Part shown: in pieces, positions 23,820-31,190 of the stretch
How positions within the stretch are numbered: position 1 is the stretch's first letter
How the letters are laid out: every line of letters begins with the position of its first letter
Source of the DNA: JALYXS01 sp051003795
GTDB taxonomy: Bacteria; Acidobacteriota; Terriglobia; Bryobacterales; Bryobacteraceae
Reading direction: 5' to 3'
DNA length: 31,190 nucleotides
Assembly (NCBI GenBank): GCA_051003795.1
Contig: JBPCKZ010000117.1
Span: 1-31,190 of the forward strand
Position numbers and translations under genes: made by a program
Notes under the pieces: model-generated
The model's database searches: none
What the model saw: only the letters and a program-made list of their open reading frames with translations
Told to the model about the DNA's origin: nothing

Positions 23820-25220
23820 GTGCTACGGCGCGAGTTTCTGGCGGCTGGAACGGCGGCGCTCGCCGCCTCCCCTTCCGGCCGCTCGTTTGCATATCGCGGT
23901 TATCTGGGCTGGATTACGGATCTTGCTACTCGACCGGATCCTCATGCGGCGTGGCCTTCCATGCGTATCGATGAATCGCTGCAGAAGGATTACCGCGAAA
24001 CCTTCGAGCTCATACGGCAGCTTGGCCTCCAGAACCTCTGCGTTTGGGGCCTCTATGTGTCGCGCGCCTGGCCAGTCGATCTGACGAATTCCGTAGCGCC
24101 GGGGCGCGCCCGAAGCGTGGAAACGCTGATTTCCGCGGCACACGCAAAAGGCGTTCGAGTGCTTTCCGGTTTGGGAGCTTATAGCTGGGGTTTCGACGAG
24201 ATTCTTCGCGCCAATCCGCATCTGATGAAAGGCAACAGCCATGCGATGTGCGGGAGCGAGGAGGGATCCTGGGACTGGATGCGCAAGTCGATCGATTTCG
24301 TATTCAGCCGGTTTCCGATAGATGGCGTGAGCATGCAGTCCGCCGACCAGGGACGCTGCCGCTGCGACAAATGTTCGCGTTACACCGATACCGAATATCA
24401 CGCACGGCTCGACCTCCGCTGCGCCACCTACATCCGTTCACGGTGGCCGCGAAAGATAATCGGCGTAAGCGGTTGGGGCATGCGTTTCGAAGATGCCGCC
24501 GGCATTCCTCACATTGCCGAACTCGGACGGCATGTCGACTACATCATCGACGTTCCCGATTCGTCCCGGCGCGGCGATCCGGGTTTGCGTAAGCGTTTGA
24601 TTGCGGCCGTCCCCTGTGCATTCGGCACCTTGGGCGGCCCGCAAGTGGAGCCGCCGCAACACTGGGCTAGGGATCGTTGGTTTCTTCCCACGATCCGGAC
24701 TGCGGCCGAACATCTCGAAGATTTGTATGGAGACGGTGGCCGCGCCTGCGAGTGGTTTTATTACATCCTCGCGAATCCCGGATGCGAGATCACGACGTGG
24801 GTCGTCGCAAAAACACTTGCCGATCCGGTTACGCCCTGGTCGAACCATTTGGCGAGTTCGATTGAGCGCATATATTCCGTTTCGAAATCGCAAACGCGTG
24901 ACGCTCTCGGTGAGGCGTTCCTCGCGGCGGAAAACGCCTACATTCAGTATCTGCCTCCGCGTTTCTGCGGAACGATCTCCTTGGAGCCGCTGGTATCGAG
25001 CGAGCCGGGTCCGCCAGTTTATCTCATCAAGCGGCTGACGGCGGCGCAGCGCGGCGCCTATTCCATTTCTATGGCTTCCGTTCGCGCGCGCTTCGAGAAG
25101 CTGATTCCCGATGTTCCGGAGAAAGGGGCGGCGGGAAGCCCGAGGGAGCGGCTGCGCTTCATTTTGCTCGCTTGCGACAATGTGCAAAAGGATCTCGCGG
25201 CAATAGCTCCTAACGCATGA
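23820..25220 (+). CDS. Tat-exported TIM-barrel protein, glycosidase-like
   Basis: The 466-residue protein starts with GTG two bases after the receptor stop, with no ribosome site visible, so it is probably translationally coupled. The N-terminus MLRREFLAAGTAALAAS is a twin-arginine-type leader. The body looks like a glycoside-hydrolase barrel: residues 155-190 hold IDFVFSRFPIDGVSMQSAD followed by C180, C182 and C185 (CRCDKC), an arrangement seen after the fourth strand of several hexosaminidase/glucuronidase-like families. I cannot assign a numbered family. It is likely periplasmic and acts on the material imported by the receptor. It overlaps the SMP-30 gene by ATGA (25217-25220). Confidence 0.7.
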   Translation: MLRREFLAAGTAALAASPSGRSFAYRGYLGWITDLATRPDPHAAWPSMRIDESLQKDYRETFELIRQLGLQNLCVWGLYVSRAWPVDLTNSVAPGRARSVETLISAAHAKGVRVLSGLGAYSWGFDEILRANPHLMKGNSHAMCGSEEGSWDWMRKSIDFVFSRFPIDGVSMQSADQGRCRCDKCSRYTDTEYHARLDLRCATYIRSRWPRKIIGVSGWGMRFEDAAGIPHIAELGRHVDYIIDVPDSSRRGDPGLRKRLIAAVPCAFGTLGGPQVEPPQHWARDRWFLPTIRTAAEHLEDLYGDGGRACEWFYYILANPGCEITTWVVAKTLADPVTPWSNHLASSIERIYSVSKSQTRDALGEAFLAAENAYIQYLPPRFCGTISLEPLVSSEPGPPVYLIKRLTAAQRGAYSISMASVRARFEKLIPDVPEKGAAGSPRERLRFILLACDNVQKDLAAIAPNA

Positions 25221-26098
25221 TTAAATTTTGGATCTTACTATTCGGCTTCGCCATGTTTGCCTCTCCAGAAAAACTGTTCGTTGCCACGCCTCTTACCGAG
25301 CCCGGATCTTTCACCGCCGAGATCGAAGGACCTGCTTGCGATCGCGCCGGCAACATCTACGCCGTGAGCTTCGCGAGGAAACCGACCATCGGCAAGGTCG
25401 CCCCGGACGGGCATGGAGAGGTCTTTGTCGAAATGCCCAAGGGCTCGCTCGGCAACGGCATCCGGTTCGATTGGAAGGGCATCGCATTCGTCGCCGACTA
25501 TACCGGCCATAACATCCTGCGGCTCGATCCGCGCACAAGACATATCGAATTATTCGCGCATCTGCCCACGACGGATCAGCCCAACGACATCGCCATTTCG
25601 GGCGATGGCACGCTTTGGGCAAGCGATCCGAATTGGAACGATTCGACGGGCCAAGTGTGGCGCATCGACCCCGATAAGAAGGTGACGCGCGTTGCCGCGG
25701 ACATGGGGTCGACTAACGGAATTGAAGTGAGTCCCGACGGCCATACGATTTACGTAAACGAGACGGTGCAGCGGAACGTTTGGGCCTTTCAGATTGGCCA
25801 TGATAAGGCGCTTTCCGGCAAGCGTCTGGTCATTCAATTTCCGGACAACGGGCTAGATGGCATGCGCTGCGACGTAAAAGGCAACTTGTATATCACGAGG
25901 CCGGGAAAGGGAACGGTCGCGATCGTTTCGCCGGAAGGAAAGGTCGTCAAGGAGATTGACGTTCTTGGCCTCCGCCCCACTAACCTTTGTTTCGGTGGTC
26001 CGGACGGACGTACGTGTTATGTGACTGAAGCCGAGCACGGACGGCTGGTTCAGTTCCGCACTGAAAATGCCGGACTAGAATGGAAGCGGGAGCACTGA
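25217..26098 (+). CDS. SMP-30/gluconolactonase-like protein
   Basis: The 293-residue protein has a short leader (MIKFWILLFGFAMFAS) and a six-bladed propeller with SMP-30-type metal positions: E37 (EGPACD), N123 (QPNDIA), N167 (STNGIE) and D214 (LDGMRCD). Family enzymes hydrolyse sugar lactones to aldonic acids with a divalent metal. All four ligand positions appear intact, so lactonase activity is plausible, probably in the periplasm because of the leader. It overlaps the TIM-barrel gene by four bases and is followed after nine bases by the peptidase gene. Alternatives are other ester or lactone hydrolases of this fold, such as strictosidine-synthase-like proteins. Confidence 0.85.
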   Translation: MIKFWILLFGFAMFASPEKLFVATPLTEPGSFTAEIEGPACDRAGNIYAVSFARKPTIGKVAPDGHGEVFVEMPKGSLGNGIRFDWKGIAFVADYTGHNILRLDPRTRHIELFAHLPTTDQPNDIAISGDGTLWASDPNWNDSTGQVWRIDPDKKVTRVAADMGSTNGIEVSPDGHTIYVNETVQRNVWAFQIGHDKALSGKRLVIQFPDNGLDGMRCDVKGNLYITRPGKGTVAIVSPEGKVVKEIDVLGLRPTNLCFGGPDGRTCYVTEAEHGRLVQFRTENAGLEWKREH

Positions 26099-26107
26099 GC
26101 GTTTATC

Positions 26108-27991
26108 ATGAAATGCTTTCTCGCGATCTTACTCACAATCGTCTCGTTGGCCGGTCCCGTTCCCGCAGGGCAATTGTGGACCGTGGATGCGATCATGAAT
26201 ATCCCAACGGTGGGCGATCCGCAAATCAGCCCCAGCGGGAAATTCTTCGCGTACACTCGCCGGAAGATTGAGAAAAACGCCTGGGTCAGCACGGTGTACA
26301 TGGCGCCTGTCGGTTCCGGTGCGGCGATTTCCGTCGCGAAAGGCGGCCACCCACGGTGGTCTCCGGATTCCGGCCAGCTCGCCTATATCGATTCCCAGGT
26401 CCATGTCTTCGACGTAACGCGGAGAACCTCCGCGACGGTGACACATGCTCCCTCGCCCATCTCCAATTACACGTGGACGGCAGATAGCCGCGGCATTGCT
26501 TATCTCTCGGTGGATCCCGGTCCCGAGCTCGACCCGATCGTGGCGGATCGGGATTACCGTTTCTCGCGGCTCTACATGCAGCCTGTCTCGGGCGGCGAAC
26601 CTCGCCGTCTGACTATCGCCGACCGGCACGTGATTTCCTTCGCGCTGTCTCCCGAGGGGACTCGCGCCGTCTACGCCGCGCAACCCACGCCGCGCAACCG
26701 CGATGCTCTTGACGTCGACCTGTACGAATTGAATCTCCGCGATCTCTCCGAAAAGGCCCTTGTCACGCAACCGGGGCGCGATGCCGACCCCTCCTATTCG
26801 CCCGACGGAAAGCAGATTGCCTTTAACTCACAGTCAGGCACGCTCAATTATTTCGAGGCGCGGAACGTTGCGCTGGTACCGAGTGGCGGCGGACCTATCC
26901 GGTATTTGACGCAACATCCGAATATTCCTATAGACGTGTTTCGCGGGGGTAACTCCTTCTCCTGGTCGCCCGACGGCCGCTATCTGTATTACACCGCCGG
27001 GCACGGCACCCGCGATTATCTGGTTCGTCAGGACATTTCCAGCCGGCAGATTCAACGCGTCGCCGGCCAGGTGGCATCGGCGCCTAGTTTCACGCCCGAC
27101 CTTGCGCGAGGCGTGTTCCTATGCTCTAGTACCAGCGGACCGCCGGAAGTCGCGCTACTTGAAGGCTCGGCCGAGTCGCGGCTGACCAACGTTGGCGACA
27201 CGCTGGTGGGCTTACCCGAAGTACAGTCGAAGGTTGTCTCGTGGAAGTCCCGCGATGGCCTTTCTATCGAAGGTGTTCTCTATCTGCCGTTCGGATATAC
27301 TACCGGACATCGTGTTCCCCTGCTGGTGGAACTGCACGGCGGTCCGACGGGAGCGGCGCTCGATTCCTTTCCGATTCCGCGCACTTATCCGACGCAGGTT
27401 TTCCTTCAGAAAGGATATGCGATGCTCGTGCCCAATTTCCGAGGATCGGCAAACTACGGCCCCGAGTTTCGTCTTAAGAACATTGATTCTCAAGGTTTCG
27501 GCGATTTCGACGACGTGATGACTGGAGTCGATTCTCTGATTCAACAAGGCATCGCCGATCCGAACCGCCTCGGCGTGATGGGGTGGAGTTATGGCGGCTT
27601 CCTCACCGCTTGGGTAATTGGCCATACGAACCGGTTCAAGGTGGCGTCGGTTGGCGCTCCGGCCACGGATTGGACCAGTTACTACGGGCAATCCAACGGG
27701 CCGCGCAGCACGATGATCACGTACTTCGGCGGCACTCCCTGGGATAAACCGGACAGTTACAGCCGTCATTCGCCGCGCGCCGGCTTAGCCAACGTTCGAA
27801 CGCCCACGCTTCTTCAGATTGGCGCGATGGACGTCAATCACAACAGCGAGATTTATTGGGCCCTCACGGATCATAAGATCCCGGTCGAATATGTCGTATA
27901 TCCGCGGGAACCGCACGGCTTCACCGAACCGGCGCACCAACGCGACCTGATGGAGCGGAACCTGCGCTGGTTCTCGCGGTGGCTACAATAA
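26108..27991 (+). CDS. Secreted S9 family prolyl-oligopeptidase-like peptidase
   Basis: The 627-residue protein has a signal peptide (MKCFLAILLTIVSLAGPVPAG), an N-terminal beta-propeller (about 30-370, WD40-like TolB repeats such as PRWSPDSGQLAYI and SYSPDGKQIAFNS) and a C-terminal alpha/beta-hydrolase domain. The catalytic triad is visible: Ser494 in GWSYGGF, Asp575 in GAMDVNHN and His603 in PREPHGF. The family cleaves short peptides, or acyl or aryl esters in some members, and the propeller restricts entry to small substrates. Length matches acylaminoacyl-peptidase/dipeptidyl-peptidase relatives. It is probably periplasmic. Its presence in the operon suggests the imported substrate has peptide or acyl bonds. 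Confidence 0.93.
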   Translation: MKCFLAILLTIVSLAGPVPAGQLWTVDAIMNIPTVGDPQISPSGKFFAYTRRKIEKNAWVSTVYMAPVGSGAAISVAKGGHPRWSPDSGQLAYIDSQVHVFDVTRRTSATVTHAPSPISNYTWTADSRGIAYLSVDPGPELDPIVADRDYRFSRLYMQPVSGGEPRRLTIADRHVISFALSPEGTRAVYAAQPTPRNRDALDVDLYELNLRDLSEKALVTQPGRDADPSYSPDGKQIAFNSQSGTLNYFEARNVALVPSGGGPIRYLTQHPNIPIDVFRGGNSFSWSPDGRYLYYTAGHGTRDYLVRQDISSRQIQRVAGQVASAPSFTPDLARGVFLCSSTSGPPEVALLEGSAESRLTNVGDTLVGLPEVQSKVVSWKSRDGLSIEGVLYLPFGYTTGHRVPLLVELHGGPTGAALDSFPIPRTYPTQVFLQKGYAMLVPNFRGSANYGPEFRLKNIDSQGFGDFDDVMTGVDSLIQQGIADPNRLGVMGWSYGGFLTAWVIGHTNRFKVASVGAPATDWTSYYGQSNGPRSTMITYFGGTPWDKPDSYSRHSPRAGLANVRTPTLLQIGAMDVNHNSEIYWALTDHKIPVEYVVYPREPHGFTEPAHQRDLMERNLRWFSRWLQ

Positions 27992-27998
27992 GCCCTCC

Positions 27999-29030
27999 AT
28001 GCCTGAAATCGTTTACGATCCATCGAAGATAGATTTCGACAAGCCCGGAAAGTCTCAATACCATGTGGCGTTCCATCTCGACGGCGCATGGGGCTACTCG
28101 CTTGTTCCTTTAACGGTAATCAACGGACTTCGTGGGACCAATTCGCACGGAATCGTTTGCTTCGGCGGAACGCACGGCAACGAATACGAAGGCCAGGTAG
28201 CCGTCAAACGGCTCTGCCACGATTTGGACGCATCCGAACTGAGCGGCCGGATCATTCTGATTCCGCAGTTAAGTGAAAGCGCATGCGTGGCGAACCTCCG
28301 CGAATCGCCGCTCGATGGAGTGAACATGAACCGGGCGTTTCCCGGTAATCCGCGAGGCACCATTTCCTACCGGATCTCCAGTTTTATCAAGAACTTCGTT
28401 TTTCCGCACGTGCGCGTGGTGCTCGATATCCACTCTGGCGGCCGGGAGGGCGTCTTTCCGCTGTGTACATCGTTCCATCCGATTCCCGATCCCGCGCAGC
28501 GGGCCGAGATTGGACGCGTCGCGCAACTATTCGATACTCCGTTTATTTTTGTCTATGCGGGGGGGATCGGATCGGGTTTGCTCACCGATGAAGCGGAAGC
28601 CGAGGGCAAAATTACCATCGGCGGAGAATTTGGAGCGGGAGAATCGATCAGCCGCGTGGGCACTCTGCACGCGTATGAAGGCATGCGGAATGTGTTCCGC
28701 CACTATGGGATCTTGAGTGGCGCTGTCGTAAGGATTCGCGGGGAAGATGGGCCCGCTCAACGCTTCGTCAAGGCCGACCAAGTCTCCGACTACATTCCCT
28801 GCCCGCGCGACGGCGTGTGGGAGCCGACGGTCGATTTAGGCGACTTCGTTCGGCAGAATCAACTCTTAGGGCGCTTGCACGACTTCGACGATCACAGTTC
28901 ATCGCCTCTCGAAATTCGGGCGCACAGGACCGGCTACGTGTTAATGCTGCACCTGAGCGCGCGCGTTCGTAAAGGCGTCACGCTTTATGTCATCGCGGAA
29001 GAAATGTCCGCCGATCAGGTCTTTGGATGA
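27999..29030 (+). CDS. Succinylglutamate desuccinylase/aspartoacylase family deacylase
   Basis: The 343-residue protein fits the AstE/aspartoacylase branch of M14-like zinc carboxypeptidases. Zinc ligands are H59 and E62 (GGTHGNEYEG) and H145 (LDIHSGG); NMNRAFPG (109-116) supplies substrate-binding Asn and Arg, and E210 (IGGEFGAG) fits the general acid-base. There is a C-terminal beta domain (about 235-335). Relatives such as the ectoine-pathway diaminobutyrate deacetylase remove acyl groups from N-acylated amino acids. There is no leader, so it is cytoplasmic. It starts seven bases after the peptidase stop and overlaps the next gene by ATGA (29027-29030). The acyl group removed here is unknown. 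Confidence 0.88.
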   Translation: MPEIVYDPSKIDFDKPGKSQYHVAFHLDGAWGYSLVPLTVINGLRGTNSHGIVCFGGTHGNEYEGQVAVKRLCHDLDASELSGRIILIPQLSESACVANLRESPLDGVNMNRAFPGNPRGTISYRISSFIKNFVFPHVRVVLDIHSGGREGVFPLCTSFHPIPDPAQRAEIGRVAQLFDTPFIFVYAGGIGSGLLTDEAEAEGKITIGGEFGAGESISRVGTLHAYEGMRNVFRHYGILSGAVVRIRGEDGPAQRFVKADQVSDYIPCPRDGVWEPTVDLGDFVRQNQLLGRLHDFDDHSSSPLEIRAHRTGYVLMLHLSARVRKGVTLYVIAEEMSADQVFG

Positions 29031-30181
29031 AGATCACTAACGTAGAGTTGTTCGTTCTAAAGTCTCCGGGTTTGTATAACAACCCCGAAGGTTCGGAAGA
29101 ACCTCTCGGGCCAACTTATATGGGATTGGTGAAAGTGTCCACGGACGCTGGGATCCGCGGTTACTCGGATATGGAGACTTCGGCGAGCGTTGCCAAAGCC
29201 GCAGTGGAAGCGCCGAAATGGAGCGTCGAAGAAGGCATGGAATGCTTCGACGGACTGGCATCTTTGCTGATCGATGAGAATCCGCTTGAGACCGAACGTC
29301 TCTGGTACCAAATGTTTCGCGGGAGCATTTACTATGGGCGCCGCGGCGTCGCCATTCAAGCCATCTCGGCGATCGACATCGCCCTCTGGGACATCGCGGG
29401 AAAGTTTTATGGACAACCGATACACATTCTGTTGGGCGCAAAGTGGCGCGATCGCGTCCGGGCGTACGGCAGCACTTTATTCCGCGCGACGCCGCGCGAT
29501 ATGCGCGAAGCCGTCAAGCAATATGTGGGCGAGGGTTTCACCGCCGTGAAGTTCGGCTGGGGCGTATTCGGCAAGGATCGAAATTTAGACGTGCAGCTCG
29601 TCGAGGCGGCACGGGAAGAGCTAGGGACGCATCGCGATCTGTTGGTCGATACCGGGTGGTTCCGGGAGCGTACGGCGAAAGAAGCGATCCAGGTTGTGCG
29701 TTCACTCGAACCATTTCATCCCTTCCTGATCGAGGAACTGCTTCACCCGGAAGACTACGAGGGGTACCGGCGCGTCTCGGAATCCGTCGACACTCTGATT
29801 GCCTGCGGCGAGCAGGAGGCGACCGAGTGGGGTTTCCGCCAGTTGATCGAACGCGGGAAAGTAGACGTGGTGCAACCGGACCTGACGCGCTGCGGCGGGT
29901 TTACCACCGCGCGCAAGATTGCGTATATGGTCGACATGGCAAACATCCTTTTGATACCGCATTCGTGGTCGAGCGATCTGCTTACGGCGGCATCGTTACA
30001 TCTGTGTGCGTTTCTGAGAAGAGCGCCGTTCGTCGAATTCAGCACCTCCCAAGGCCCATTGAGCCGAGCGCTTGTGCGGGACCCGCTACGGATGGTGGAC
30101 GGATACTTAAGAATTCCAGAAGCGCCGGGACTGGGCGTGGAAGTCGATGAAGAAGTCGTCCGTAACTATCGCGTCGCATAA
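29027..30181 (+). CDS. Enolase superfamily acid-sugar-dehydratase-like enzyme (mandelate racemase type)
   Basis: The 384-residue protein shows the mandelate racemase subgroup pattern: K175 (VKFGWG), metal ligands D208 (VDTGW), E236 (IEELL) and E262 (CGEQEA), and a D285/H312 dyad (QPDLTRCGG, PHSWSSD). This subgroup contains acid sugar dehydratases (galactonate, rhamnonate, fuconate and others), which make 2-keto-3-deoxy acids, and a few racemases. Unlike the copy at 16735-17826 it uses Lys plus His/Asp rather than Lys on both sides. It is coupled to the deacylase gene (ATGA) and 23 bases upstream of the RraA-like aldolase, which suits a dehydratase followed by a retro-aldol step. No leader; cytoplasmic. 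Confidence 0.9.
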   Translation: MKITNVELFVLKSPGLYNNPEGSEEPLGPTYMGLVKVSTDAGIRGYSDMETSASVAKAAVEAPKWSVEEGMECFDGLASLLIDENPLETERLWYQMFRGSIYYGRRGVAIQAISAIDIALWDIAGKFYGQPIHILLGAKWRDRVRAYGSTLFRATPRDMREAVKQYVGEGFTAVKFGWGVFGKDRNLDVQLVEAAREELGTHRDLLVDTGWFRERTAKEAIQVVRSLEPFHPFLIEELLHPEDYEGYRRVSESVDTLIACGEQEATEWGFRQLIERGKVDVVQPDLTRCGGFTTARKIAYMVDMANILLIPHSWSSDLLTAASLHLCAFLRRAPFVEFSTSQGPLSRALVRDPLRMVDGYLRIPEAPGLGVEVDEEVVRNYRVA

Positions 30182-30204
30182 AGGCTGAGGATTACGAGAA
30201 GACC

Positions 30205-30900
30205 ATGTCAAACGTAGATGAAGTTCAGGTGAGGCCGGCAATGGCTTGGGATATCGAGTTGTGTCTCTTTGCCGAGCAGAATCTTTACACTGCGGTGGTG
30301 TCCGATTCTCTCGATCAATTGGGCGTCCGGAACCAGGCAATGCGCGAGTATCTCCGCCCGCTGCACTCGCCGTGCAAGTTTGCCGGCTGGGCGCGAACGA
30401 TTTCCTGCTCGGATGTCCACTACGTCCCCGACGATCCCTACTCGCTCGAGATCGAGGCGGTCGATAGCATCCTGCCGGGTGAAGTCGTCGTGGTCTCGAC
30501 ACAGCAATCGAAGCGAAACGCGCCGTGGGGCGAGCTGCTCTCAACAGCGGCGAAAGCGAGAGAGGCGCGGGGGGCTGTGATCGACGGCTTGGTGCGCGAC
30601 GTGAACAAGATCCAAGATATCAATTTTCCGGTGCTGGCAGCGGGCGTCAAGCCGGTTGACTCGATGGGCCGCGGAATGGTCACTGCTTATAACGTCGCGG
30701 TGGAATGCGGAGAGGTTTTAGTAAATCCGGGCGATTTCGTTTTTGCGGATATGGACGGTGTCGTGGTTATTCCCAGAGCCATGGTTGACGAGGTCACGAC
30801 TCTTGCGGCGGACAAGGTGCAGCGCGAAAACAGTTCTAGAGAAGAGTTAATGAAGGGTGTCTTGCTTCGGGACGTTTTTCGAAAATACGGTGTGCTCTAA
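30205..30900 (+). CDS. RraA-like 4-hydroxy-2-oxo acid aldolase family protein
   Basis: The 231-residue protein has the RraA-fold signature: WGELLSTAAKAREARGAVIDGLVRD (residues 108-132), with G109-L112 binding the substrate carboxylate and R131-D132 as substrate and metal residues. The family includes 4-hydroxy-4-methyl-2-oxoglutarate aldolase and the RNase E inhibitor RraA; presence of the R-D pair favours an aldolase or decarboxylase. A GAGAAG purine stretch precedes the ATG. As last gene of the operon after a dehydratase-like gene, it could cleave a 2-keto-3-deoxy or 4-hydroxy-2-oxo acid to pyruvate. The exact substrate is inferred only from context. Confidence 0.88.
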   Translation: MSNVDEVQVRPAMAWDIELCLFAEQNLYTAVVSDSLDQLGVRNQAMREYLRPLHSPCKFAGWARTISCSDVHYVPDDPYSLEIEAVDSILPGEVVVVSTQQSKRNAPWGELLSTAAKAREARGAVIDGLVRDVNKIQDINFPVLAAGVKPVDSMGRGMVTAYNVAVECGEVLVNPGDFVFADMDGVVVIPRAMVDEVTTLAADKVQRENSSREELMKGVLLRDVFRKYGVL

Positions 30901-30963
30901 AGATTCGTCAGAAGAAATCGTGGGTTGATTCGGGCTCCGCGGAGTCCATGAAAAAGTCGGGGG
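30901..30963. other. Junction between catabolic operon and transposase remnant
   Basis: These 63 bases hold a small hairpin (GGGCTC 32-37 paired with GAGTCC 42-47 of the 30900 block, loop CGCG) but no T-run after it. AAAAAGTCGGGGGTCAGGC (30951 onwards) resembles sequence often seen at ends of mobile elements; I cannot assign it to a defined inverted repeat. Confidence 0.25.
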
Positions 30964-31190
30964 TCAGGCAGCCTCCGCGCGGAACTGCGGATACCAGTGC
31001 TTAAATGTGTCGTCCAACTCGTTGTTGAGGACTTTCGTTCGCGTCTGCAGCAGATGAAGCGCCAGCATGCTGATTTCCTGTTCATCCAGCTGATTGGTGG
31101 CAAACTCGCCGCCTTTGCCGAACCGAATAAAATCGTTGACATTGTTCCAATGCTCAATCACGTTCAGCGCTTCGTGGATTTCATACCGCA
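30964..31190 (-). CDS. Tn3-family transposase, C-terminal part (partial, altered end)
   Basis: The frame is open from the window edge to a TGA at 30964-30966 and gives about 75 residues. It reads RYEIHEALNVIEHWNNVN, then FIRFGKGGEFATN and DEQEISMLALHLLQ, the conserved C-terminal block of Tn3-family DDE transposases (pattern REIHEGLN-V-E-WNS-N-FI-YGKGGE-x-DQE-x-S-LALHLLQ). Family members continue with a CLVYINTLM-like stretch and some 50 more residues; here the sequence changes after LHLLQ (about base 31047) to an unrelated tail ending FRAEAA. The other two frames do not restore the usual end. It therefore looks like a truncated or chimeric transposase, though a divergent natural C-terminus is possible. 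The catalytic domain lies outside the window. Confidence 0.65.
   Translation of the reverse strand, partial: RYEIHEALNVIEHWNNVNDFIRFGKGGEFATNQLDEQEISMLALHLLQTRTKVLNNELDDTFKHWYPQFRAEAA

Noticed and set aside
30932..30947. Hairpin after the aldolase gene as a rho-independent terminator
   Set aside because: The stem is six pairs including a G-T pair, and neither strand has a T-run directly after it.
1..31190. CRISPR arrays, tRNA or rRNA genes, phage structural genes, defence islands
   Set aside because: I saw no regularly spaced repeats, no tRNA-like cloverleaf and no phage, restriction or toxin-antitoxin genes in either strand; nearly all sequence is accounted for by metabolic genes.

Overview
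The window looks like chromosomal DNA of an Acidobacteriota bacterium close to Bryobacterales/Solibacter. This is inferred from gene content only: a large TonB-dependent receptor with an N-terminal carboxypeptidase-regulatory-like domain and no SusD partner, two DUF1549/DUF1553 + DUF1501 modules (known mainly from Planctomycetes and Solibacter-type Acidobacteria), several twin-arginine-type leaders (SRRDFL, SRRNLL, RREFL) and GC-rich coding DNA. No ribosomal or other marker gene is present, so the taxonomy is tentative. The window is almost fully coding; the only gaps above 100 bases are three divergent promoter regions (1060-1203, 11771-11905, 20415-20595).

Layout. Left edge (1-139, +): the 3' end of a group IIC-type intron, with the tail of its reverse transcriptase, domain V and domain VI. 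214-3689: an amidohydrolase (-) divergent from an IclR regulator (+), which overlaps a dimethylformamidase-large-subunit-like gene (+) by ATGA. 11770-3655 (-): a five-gene operon of prepeptidase-type secreted protein, DUF1549/DUF1553 cytochrome-like protein, DUF1501 protein, MFS transporter and secreted TIM-barrel protein. 11906-16745 (+), divergent from it: a second DUF1549/DUF1553 gene with extra c-type cytochrome domains, interrupted by an apparent one-base insertion near 12608, and a second DUF1501 gene. 20414-16735 (-): sodium/solute symporter, short-chain dehydrogenase and an enolase-superfamily enzyme of the muconate-lactonizing type. 20596-30900 (+): TonB receptor, secreted glycosidase-like TIM barrel, SMP-30 lactonase-like protein, S9 peptidase, M14-like deacylase, enolase-superfamily acid-sugar-dehydratase-like enzyme and RraA-like aldolase, tightly packed. 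Right edge (31190-30964, -): the C-terminal part of a Tn3-family transposase.

How the genes may work together. The 16.7-30.9 kb block reads as an uptake-and-catabolism locus: outer-membrane receptor, periplasmic hydrolases, inner-membrane symporter and cytoplasmic enzymes. Dehydrogenase, lactonase, acid-sugar dehydratase and aldolase together could make a non-phosphorylating oxidative sugar (or deoxysugar) pathway ending in pyruvate plus an aldehyde; the substrate cannot be read from the sequence. The two cytochrome/DUF1501 modules are the least understood part. The frameshifted one would be a 1112-residue protein with four CXXCH motifs once the extra base is removed. Both ends of the window carry mobile-element pieces.
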